A stretch of DNA of 7,061 nucleotides, from assembly GCA_020425835.1 (NCBI GenBank), contig JAGQRC010000182.1:1-7061 (forward strand), in the 5' to 3' direction. Position numbers and translations under genes: made by a program. This DNA is from Planctomycetota bacterium (GTDB taxonomy: Bacteria; Planctomycetota; UBA8108; UBA1146; JAJFFE01). Below are positions 1 through 5,642 of the stretch, one piece after another. Position 1 is the stretch's first letter. The number at the start of each line of letters is the position of its first letter. The notes beneath the pieces were generated by a model. The model did not search any database, was not told where the DNA came from, and saw only the letters and a program-made list of their open reading frames with translations.

Positions 1-12
1 ATCATACAACCG

Positions 13-105
13 GGTCTCGAGCCCGATTCCACGGCATCCGACAACGGGCGCGTCCCGTCGCGACCAACACCGTGACCGCGCCCCCGTAGATCGGGACTCG
101 AGACC
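13..105. repeat. Long imperfect inverted repeat / multi-stem hairpin
   Basis: The arms 13-27 and 90-105 are complementary over 15 base pairs, with a single unpaired A at 96. Inside, 44-52 pairs with 77-87 over nine base pairs with two bulged C at 84-85. Then 57-62 pairs with 71-76 over six pairs including one G-T, leaving an eight-base apical loop at 63-70. The pairing was found by eye and no folding energy was computed. It could be the terminator or 3' end of an upstream gene, a leader or small structured RNA, or a REP-like palindromic element. No T-tract follows, so a classical intrinsic terminator is not supported. Confidence 0.55.
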
Positions 106-311
106 AACGGTATCGCCGCTCCCAGCGCTCGGCCCGGGCCGCGTCCCGCGCCGTCGTCGATCGGCGAGCTCGAAGCGAAGGTCCCACGTGGGATCGTCGG
201 TTGTGTCCGTCGACGGGCTGCTCCCCCGACTGCGGGATCCCCCCGGAAGAGGATCGCGTTCTCACGCGCCTCGGGCAGCGTCGACTCCTCGAGCCTGGCT
301 CGGCTCGCTTC

Positions 312-318
312 GGAAGGG
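312..318 (+). promoter_or_regulatory. Probable ribosome binding site of the M12B-like protease gene
   Basis: The purine-rich run GGAAGGG ends eight bases before the ATG at 327. It favours this ATG over the upstream in-frame TTG at 201, whose extra 42 residues look like translated non-coding DNA and would place Arg-rich sequence ahead of the signal peptide. Confidence 0.6.
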
Positions 319-326
319 TGAAGAGT

Positions 327-2990
327 ATGGTGGTTCGGTGTGTCCGGACCGATGCCCCGTGGGGTGTCGGCCGAGTGGTCCGATGTGTCGGAGCCATGGC
401 GATCGCCCTGCTCCCGGCGCTGGCGAACGGTCAGTTGACCTTCACGAAGGTCGACATCGATGCGGCGCTCGGTGTGAGTCGCAGCACGGTGCAGAACCTC
501 ATCATCGACACGAGCCCGATGGATCCCACGATCATCGTGCCGGTCGAAACACCGGATGGGACGACGCTGACGCTCGTCGTCGATCGCTACTCGATCCGCG
601 GTGACGGCTTCCAGGTGCTCGTCGACGACGGATCGGGACACCTGACTCCGTACCCCGCTCCACCCGAGTCGACCTATCGAGGATTCGTCGCCGAGAATCC
701 CAACTTCGAGGTCCGCGCCTCCTACTACGACGGTCTCTTCCGCGCCGTGGTCGTCGGCTTCGACCAGGTTTGGGCGGTCCAGCCCGTGGTCGAGCTCTTC
801 CCGAGCGCGAGCCCGGACACCTACGTCGTCCACAGCTCCCTCGACGCGCTGCCCCGCTCGGAGTCGTGCGGTGTCGTCAACTCACAAACCGCGCCTCCCT
901 CGTTGGGCGGCAGCGGCGCGACCCCCGCCGGGGCCGGATCGCTCGAGGTGTGCGAGGTCGCGCTCGACGCCGACTTCGAGTACTACCAGAGCCTCTTCTC
1001 CAGCGTGACCTCCGTCGTCAACGATCTCGAAGCCGTCATGAACGGAGTCGAGAGTGTCTACGAGGTCCCGGCCATTCTCCTGCGGTACGAGATCACCATG
1101 ATCGTGGTCCGCACCACGTCGGGTCCCTACACGGCCGCCGATGCGGGATCTCGTCTCACACAGTTCCGGAACACGTGGAACAGCTCCCCCGAGTCGGGGA
1201 TCCACCGCGACATCGCTCACCTCTTCACCGGGCAGGACCTGACCGGAACGGTGATCGGAATCGCGTCGCTCAGCGTGATCTGCTCCTCGAGCAACGGCTA
1301 CGGACTCTCGCAGTCGCGATACACATCGAACTTCACGAAACGGATCTCGTTGACGGCACACGAGCTGGGCCACAACTGGTCGGCGCAGCACTGCAACTCG
1401 ACGCCCCCGTGTCGGATCATGTGCTCGTCCAATGGCGGGTGCAACGGCTTGAACCCGCTCCAGTTCGGCGGAGCGGCGATCGATCAGATCACCGCGTTCA
1501 AGGCGACGCGGACGTGCTTGAGCGACCTGCCGCCGACCCTCACGATCCCGTTCGAGGAGCCGTTCGACACGCTGTCGCTCTCGCCCACCCGCTGGTCGTA
1601 CAACCAGGGAGCCACCGTCTCGAGCGCGGGGATCGGCGAGCCGTCGGCCCCGAACTCACTGATGCTGAACTCCGCGGGTACCGCGCTCTACCAAGACGAC
1701 GACATCCGCAGCGTGTTCATCAACCTCGCGAGCGTCCCGAACCCGGCCCTGCAGTTCTCGCTGCAGCACATCGGAGTTCCCTCGGGCGGAACGTGCTCCG
1801 CGCAGTACTGGAGCCTCACCCACGACTGGGTCACGCTGGAGACCTTCGTCTCCGATGGTGTGGACATGAATTCGTTCGAGACCCATGTCTACGGGCTCCC
1901 CGGGAGCGCGAAACACGCGGAGTTCCGAGTGCGCTTCACCTGCGATGTCGCGGGAACGACTCAACGCTGGTACATCGACGACATCACCGTGACGGATGGC
2001 GCGCCGATTCCGACCGATCCCCCGTTGATCACGTCGGTGCTCCCGAGCAATGGTCCGATCGGAGGGGGAACGCCGATCACGATCCTCGGTGAGAACTTCG
2101 CGGCGAACGCCAGCGTGCTCATCGGGCCGTTCTCGCTCCAAGACCTCTTCTACGTGAACAGCTCGGAGATCACCGGAGTGACGCCCGCGGGTCTCAGTCC
2201 GGGTGCGACCACGGTGACGATCGGTCAGGTCTCCGGAAGTGACGTCTACCTCCCCGGTTTCACCTACACCAACAACACGTTGGCGATCCAGAGCGCCGAA
2301 GCCACTCCGGGATCGACGATCGAGCTCCTCGCGATCGCGACGAACGATCTCGATCTCGGCGGATTCTCCTTCGCCGGAGTGTTCGATGCGCCGAACATGA
2401 CCCTGCAAGCGCTCGACACCGTCGGGACCGATGCGGCCGGCGCGGACTTCGTGGCCCCGAACTGGTCGAACGTTCCGGGCGACAGCTGGTTCACGGTCGG
2501 GATCGTGATCGACATCGCGCCACCGATCGACGGAGTCCTCGCCGCCGATGTCGACAACACCGTCGCGCGACTCGTGTTCGACGTCTCACCGACGGCGCCG
2601 GTCGGCGAGTTCCTCCCCGTCGACTTCGTCGGAGGGGTCGGAGACCCGCCGGTGGACATCGTCTTCTCCCTCGAAGGTGGCATGTCGGCGACGCCGTCTC
2701 TGTTCCAGGGCCTGGTCAGCGTCATCGAGGGCACCACGTTCATCCGTGGTGATGGCAACGGCGACGGGCTCGTCGACATCGCAGACCCGGTGGCCAACCT
2801 CGCCTACCAGTTCTCGCTGGGGCCCGCGGCCTGCCTCGACGCGCTCGACACGAACGACGACGGCACGATCAACGTCGCCGATCCGATCTACAATCTGGCA
2901 TTCCTCTTCTCGGCGGGTCCGGCGCCCCTTCCGCCGTACCCGGCTCCGGGCCTCGACCCGACGAGCGACGCGCTCGACTGCGGGCCCTGA
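327..2990 (+). CDS. Secreted reprolysin-like (M12B-type) zinc metalloprotease with IPT/TIG, cohesin-like and dockerin-like domains
   Basis: A predicted 887-residue secreted endopeptidase. A signal peptide with a long basic n-region spans about 1-35 (likely cut after A-N-G). Residues 36-205 resemble an M12B propeptide, with a Y-R-G-x-V block and a lone C-G-V at 181-183. The catalytic domain (about 206-402) contains the zinc motif HELGHNWSAQHC (H345, E346, H349, H355) and a Met-turn around M365 (I-M-C). C356, C362, C366 and C372 cluster around the active site. The usual metzincin Gly at motif position 8 is Ser352. Next come a jelly-roll or MAM-like domain (about 409-557, ending W-Y-I-D-D-I), an IPT/TIG domain (565-648), a cohesin-like beta domain (650-803) and a dockerin-like pair of EF-hand loops (D809-D820 and D841-D852) with a Pro-rich tail ending C885-G-P. 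The matrixin gene downstream shares the last three modules. The substrate is unknown. The protease call is strong; the jelly-roll and cohesin names are inference. Confidence 0.88.
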   Translation: MVVRCVRTDAPWGVGRVVRCVGAMAIALLPALANGQLTFTKVDIDAALGVSRSTVQNLIIDTSPMDPTIIVPVETPDGTTLTLVVDRYSIRGDGFQVLVDDGSGHLTPYPAPPESTYRGFVAENPNFEVRASYYDGLFRAVVVGFDQVWAVQPVVELFPSASPDTYVVHSSLDALPRSESCGVVNSQTAPPSLGGSGATPAGAGSLEVCEVALDADFEYYQSLFSSVTSVVNDLEAVMNGVESVYEVPAILLRYEITMIVVRTTSGPYTAADAGSRLTQFRNTWNSSPESGIHRDIAHLFTGQDLTGTVIGIASLSVICSSSNGYGLSQSRYTSNFTKRISLTAHELGHNWSAQHCNSTPPCRIMCSSNGGCNGLNPLQFGGAAIDQITAFKATRTCLSDLPPTLTIPFEEPFDTLSLSPTRWSYNQGATVSSAGIGEPSAPNSLMLNSAGTALYQDDDIRSVFINLASVPNPALQFSLQHIGVPSGGTCSAQYWSLTHDWVTLETFVSDGVDMNSFETHVYGLPGSAKHAEFRVRFTCDVAGTTQRWYIDDITVTDGAPIPTDPPLITSVLPSNGPIGGGTPITILGENFAANASVLIGPFSLQDLFYVNSSEITGVTPAGLSPGATTVTIGQVSGSDVYLPGFTYTNNTLAIQSAEATPGSTIELLAIATNDLDLGGFSFAGVFDAPNMTLQALDTVGTDAAGADFVAPNWSNVPGDSWFTVGIVIDIAPPIDGVLAADVDNTVARLVFDVSPTAPVGEFLPVDFVGGVGDPPVDIVFSLEGGMSATPSLFQGLVSVIEGTTFIRGDGNGDGLVDIADPVANLAYQFSLGPAACLDALDTNDDGTINVADPIYNLAFLFSAGPAPLPPYPAPGLDPTSDALDCGP

Positions 2991-3000
2991 TCGAGAGCGG

Positions 3001-3020
3001 AGTCGATCCTCGGATCGACT
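3001..3020 (+). terminator. Perfect palindromic hairpin after the M12B-like protease gene
   Basis: Bases 3001-3009 are fully complementary to 3012-3020, giving a stem of up to nine pairs (seven with a realistic loop). It begins ten bases after the TGA. No T-run follows, so it may act with Rho, act as an mRNA 3' stabiliser, or work together with the next hairpin. Confidence 0.5.
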
Positions 3021-3025
3021 GGTGA

Positions 3026-3058
3026 CGCGGGCTCGATCGCACGGCGGTCGAGCCCGTG
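3026..3058 (+). terminator. Second, stronger hairpin after the M12B-like protease gene
   Basis: Bases 3028-3040 pair with 3044-3056 around the three-base loop 3041-3043, with one G-T wobble inside. Adding 3027-3057 (wobble) and 3026-3058 extends the stem to 15 pairs. It lies five bases after the preceding hairpin, making a tandem arrangement typical of transcript ends. The sequence after it is GC-rich without a T-tract, so an intrinsic terminator in the E. coli sense is not shown. Confidence 0.5.
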
Positions 3059-3299
3059 GCTCATCCCGCGCGCGAAGCGACGATCGGATCCGCGACGACC
3101 GGGGACAACGACCCAGCCCAGCGATTGTGTCCGATCGCACGACTCGAGGAAGCACCGAACCCCACGCGGACGAGCCCTGTCCCTCCTCCGGGCGCCCTGC
3201 ACCCTGGCACTCCCGGTGCAGACGGGAAGAATCCGCGACCACCATCGCTCACGCCGAAACGAACGTCAGGAACGAGCTCCGCGACGAAAGAACCGAACC

Positions 3300-3830
3300 A
3301 TGCGCCACGCCGTGCTGTTCCTCCTCGCTTCGTGGGTGGCTACGACTCCGTGCCTCGCCGCTCAACGACAGCTCACGCTGGAAGTCCTCGTTCGCCAGTC
3401 GACGGAGATCGTCGTCGGTGAGGTCGAGTCGATCCGTGCGAGCTGGGGAGAGTGGCCGGGCGTCGGCCGAATCGTCGTGAGTGACATCACTCTGCGCGTC
3501 GACGAGTCGTGGCTGAGGAGCCCAGCGGACGGCGAGGCGACCCCGTCGAGCCACCTCGTGGTGCGCGTGCCGGGCGGAACGCTCGCGGATGGCCGCCAAG
3601 TGCAAGTCTCGGAGATGCCGAAGTTCTCCGTCGGCGAACGGGTTCTGGTCTTTGCGCGAAAGCAGGGCGCGCACCACTGGGTCACCGGACACGCGCAGGG
3701 TAAAGCCCACGTCCAGGGACGGAGGGTCGTCGGGATTCCGGGCCACGCGATCGATCGCGACGTCCTCACTCCCACGCTTCGGCGACGTGTGGCGAGGATT
3801 CTGGAGCAGAAGCCGACATGCGAACGCTGA
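3300..3830 (+). CDS. Small exported protein of unknown function, coupled to a matrixin protease
   Basis: A 176-residue protein. The ATG at 3300 was chosen because it opens directly into a signal peptide (about 1-20: hydrophobic L-F-L-L-A-S-W-V-A, then C-L-A-A). Upstream GTG 3216 would add a charged, Arg-rich stretch. No clear Shine-Dalgarno is seen. The mature part begins with L-E-V-L-V-R-Q-S-T-E-I-V-V-G-E-V and alternates short beta-type strands (I-V-V-S-D-I-T-L-R-V near 58-67, L-V-V-R-V near 86-90, R-V-L-V-F near 114-118). It ends in G-H-A-Q-G-K (130-135) and a basic C-terminal helix. From memory, this layout resembles exported bacterial proteins of unknown function sometimes encoded beside matrixins; I cannot name the family. 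Its last 13 bases overlap the next gene, so the two are probably co-translated. A chaperone, inhibitor or accessory role is inference only. Confidence 0.82.
   Translation: MRHAVLFLLASWVATTPCLAAQRQLTLEVLVRQSTEIVVGEVESIRASWGEWPGVGRIVVSDITLRVDESWLRSPADGEATPSSHLVVRVPGGTLADGRQVQVSEMPKFSVGERVLVFARKQGAHHWVTGHAQGKAHVQGRRVVGIPGHAIDRDVLTPTLRRRVARILEQKPTCER
3803..3806 (+). promoter_or_regulatory. Ribosome binding site of the matrixin gene, inside the preceding gene
   Basis: GGAG lies inside the 3' end of the small exported protein gene, with 11 bases between it and the ATG at 3818. Together with the 13-base overlap of the two reading frames (3818-3830), it suggests translational coupling: ribosomes finishing the small protein can restart on the protease. 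Confidence 0.5.
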
Positions 3831-5431
3831 TCCTCGCGGCGCTCGTCGCCTTGGCCGCGCTGCTCATCACCCCCTGGGTCCACTCGTGGGTCCCGACCGG
3901 TCAGACCTGGCCCACGATGACCGTGCCGTTCTCGGTGAACCCCGGCTTCCCGGCCGTCCCCGGTGGGACCGCGATTCAGCAGGCCGAGACGATTCGCTGC
4001 GCCGCCGAGGCGTGGCGCCTCCAGGCCCGAATCCCCTTCGAGTTCCAGTACGTCGGCTCGACGACCAGCACGTCCCTCGATCCCTTCGACGGCATCAACG
4101 TCGTTCAACACTCGACCGGCAGCGGCGGGGGTGGACTGCTCGCGGTCACGATCCGCGGATTCGTCGGTTCGACGATGGAGGGCTTCGACGTCGTCTGTTT
4201 CGCCGCGAACGACACCGGGCCGATCGGCTGGAACGGCGTCGGGGATCCCGGCGCCGGCGAGGAGGACATCGCAGCGGTGGTCACCCACGAGTTCGGTCAC
4301 GCGCTCGGTCTCGACCACACTGCCACGCCCGATGCGACGATGTTCGCCGACGCGATCGGAGTCGCCGCCCGCACGCTCTCCGCCGATGACATCGCCGGGG
4401 CCAAGAGTCTGTACGGAGACGACCCGTCGATCGTCTCCGGTCCGGTGTTCGACGACATCGTTCCCGCGTCCGGGAGCGCCACCGGCGGCGACGAGGTCTT
4501 CATCATCGGACACAACTTCACGTGGGGGTCCGACACGACGCTCACGATCGATGGTCAACCGCTCGACCCGGCATTCTTCGAGATCGAGTCGAGCTGTCGG
4601 TTGCGGATCCTGGCGATGCCTCCCCACCTTCCCGGCCCCGCCACGATCGCCATGAACAACGAGCTCGGCTCGTACGAGCTGGTCGATGCCTTCCTCTACA
4701 CGGGCGCCACGGGCGGCCCCGCGATGCTCCAGGAGGCGACGAAGATCGCGACGCCAGGAACTTCCGGCGTCGAGCTCGAGATCTCCGGGACGTTCGACTT
4801 CCCGCTCGGCGGCTACTCGATCGGGTGTGCCTTCGACCCGACGACGCTGACGGTGTCGACGATCACCCTCGACGGCACCGAGGCCGACGGCGCCGAGTAC
4901 TTCGCCTCCGACTTCGACAACACTTCGGGTTGGCTGACGATCGAGGTGGAGATCGACATCACACCGCCGATCGACCAGGCGATCCCGGCCGGCGCGGATC
5001 GATCACTCGCGCGAACTCAGTTCGACGTCGCACCGAGCGCGATGATCGGCTTCAGCAGCGTGGTGATCGCGGATGGACTCGGGTCACCGCCGGTCGACCT
5101 GTTGGTGACCGGCCTCGGCGGGACCAACCCGGTGTTCCCCACCACGATCTCGGGTGGGGTCCTCATCGCCGACGGGCCGACGTTCGTCCGCGGCGACACC
5201 AACGGTGACGGCTTCGTCGAGGTCAGCGACGTCCAGTACCACCTCGAGTGGTTGTTCCTCCTCGGCCCCTCGACTTGTCCCGACGCGCACGACAGCAACG
5301 ACGATGGACGTGCCGACGTCGCCGACGCGATCTGGGTGCTCGCGTACCTCTTCCTCGGCGGCGCCCCGCCCACACCCCCGTTTCCGTTCCCGGGAGTCGA
5401 TCCCAGCCTCGATCCGCTCGGGTGCAACTGA
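3818..5431 (+). CDS. Secreted matrixin-type (M10A-like) zinc metalloprotease with IPT/TIG, cohesin-like and dockerin-like domains
   Basis: A 537-residue secreted protease. A signal peptide covers about 1-23, and the catalytic domain starts almost at once (W-P-T-M-T-V-P-F at 31-38), leaving no room for a propeptide; no P-R-C-G-V-P-D cysteine switch is present. The zinc site is HEFGHALGLDH (H157, E158, H161, H167, with the standard Gly164). A Met-turn candidate is M175, and L-S-A-D-D-I-A-G-A-K-S-L-Y-G (187-200) is the usual matrixin end. C61 and C127 may form a disulphide. After the peptidase come an IPT/TIG domain (about 209-295), a cohesin-like beta domain (about 301-452, with L-G-G-Y-S-I and F-D-P-T-T-L) and a dockerin-like module with loops D460-D471 and D492-D503, then a Pro-rich tail ending G-C-N. 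The last three modules match those of the protease encoded at 327-2990. Its partner gene overlaps its start. The matrixin call is firm; substrate and partner role are unknown. Confidence 0.92.
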   Translation: MRTLILAALVALAALLITPWVHSWVPTGQTWPTMTVPFSVNPGFPAVPGGTAIQQAETIRCAAEAWRLQARIPFEFQYVGSTTSTSLDPFDGINVVQHSTGSGGGGLLAVTIRGFVGSTMEGFDVVCFAANDTGPIGWNGVGDPGAGEEDIAAVVTHEFGHALGLDHTATPDATMFADAIGVAARTLSADDIAGAKSLYGDDPSIVSGPVFDDIVPASGSATGGDEVFIIGHNFTWGSDTTLTIDGQPLDPAFFEIESSCRLRILAMPPHLPGPATIAMNNELGSYELVDAFLYTGATGGPAMLQEATKIATPGTSGVELEISGTFDFPLGGYSIGCAFDPTTLTVSTITLDGTEADGAEYFASDFDNTSGWLTIEVEIDITPPIDQAIPAGADRSLARTQFDVAPSAMIGFSSVVIADGLGSPPVDLLVTGLGGTNPVFPTTISGGVLIADGPTFVRGDTNGDGFVEVSDVQYHLEWLFLLGPSTCPDAHDSNDDGRADVADAIWVLAYLFLGGAPPTPPFPFPGVDPSLDPLGCN

Positions 5432-5606
5432 TCGTTTTCGGTGCAGGCCACTTCTCGTCGAATCCGCGATGGGCGACACTCCACGGTGAGCGGTGTGGCG
5501 CTCGGGTTCGATCGCTCGTCGGACGCCGTACGCCTTCCTCGCCGCTCCGCGGTCCGCGACGGGGCCGGGTTCGGCGCTCGACTCGAGACGGAAAGGCAAG
5601 CCTGCG

Positions 5607-5627
5607 TCCCGGCGACCTCCGCCGGGA
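5607..5627 (+). promoter_or_regulatory. Hairpin just upstream of the CNNM-type gene start
   Basis: Bases 5607-5614 pair perfectly with 5620-5627 around a five-base loop. The 3' arm contains GGGA (5624-5627), the only Shine-Dalgarno-like run near the GTG at 5643, although its spacing of 15 bases is long. The stem could therefore hide the ribosome binding site, or simply be a GC-rich palindrome in the 211-base gap after the matrixin gene. That gap (5432-5642) shows no other feature I can support and no clear terminator. Confidence 0.35.
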
Positions 5628-5642
5628 TCGGCTCTCGATATC

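Larger units (their letters stand above)
1..326. other. Region upstream of the first protease gene, no gene supported
   Basis: No convincing gene is seen here. Plus-strand frame 1 is open from the window edge to a TGA at 73-75 and frame 3 to a TAG at 87-89. Either could be the last few residues of an upstream gene, but the stretches are too short to judge. The frame that stays open through 2-604 gives only Arg/Pro/Ser-rich sequence, typical of a shadow frame in GC-rich DNA. Apart from the stem-loop at 13-105 and a ribosome binding site near 312-318, I see no promoter match. No T-run follows any hairpin. Confidence 0.6.
2991..3299. other. Intergenic region between the two protease units
   Basis: This 309-base gap begins with two strong hairpins (3001-3020 and 3026-3058). 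A third, weaker one pairs 3197-3203 with 3215-3221 around an 11-base loop, and a loose eight-base inverted repeat pairs 3081-3088 with 3130-3137. Open frames across it translate to Arg-, Pro- and Ser-rich sequence with no recognisable features and are taken as non-coding. A promoter for the following two-gene unit should lie here, but I cannot point to a -10/-35 pair. Confidence 0.6.

Noticed and set aside
13..105. Integron attC site, suggested by the bulged long hairpin
   Set aside because: The terminal R'' and R' core motifs (GTTRRRY and RYYYAAC) are not present at the stem ends, and no cassette-like array is seen.
201..209. The nine-base word TTGTGTCCG upstream of the first gene, repeated at 3125-3133 upstream of the second unit, as a shared operator
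   Set aside because: One nine-base match between two regions of about 300 bases is expected by chance at appreciable frequency, and the flanks do not match.
201..326. N-terminal extension of the first protease from TTG 201
   Set aside because: It would put 42 non-signal residues before the signal peptide; ATG 327 has a good purine-rich ribosome binding site.
770..2092. Plus-strand frame of 440 codons inside the first protease gene
   Set aside because: Arg/His/Pro-rich translation lying wholly within the protease coding region, where the other frame holds a recognisable catalytic domain.
2745..2753. R-G-D tripeptide in both protease tails as a cell-adhesion motif
   Set aside because: It is part of the conserved F-x-R-G-D lead-in to the first calcium loop, where the Asp is a calcium ligand; integrin-type adhesion is not a reasonable reading in a bacterium of this kind.
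2264..2797. Minus-strand frame of 177 codons opposite the cohesin-like region
   Set aside because: Ser/Thr/Pro-rich with no recognisable domain, explained as the antisense of Asp/Gly/Val-rich codons.
3362..4627. Minus-strand open frame of 421 codons opposite the small exported protein and the matrixin
   Set aside because: Highly charged, low-complexity composition, antisense to the clear HEFGHALGLDH-containing gene; a shadow frame.
5493..5642. N-terminal extension of the CNNM-type protein from GTG 5493
   Set aside because: It adds an Arg/Pro-rich stretch before the first membrane helix, unlike the family, and covers the hairpin at 5607-5627.
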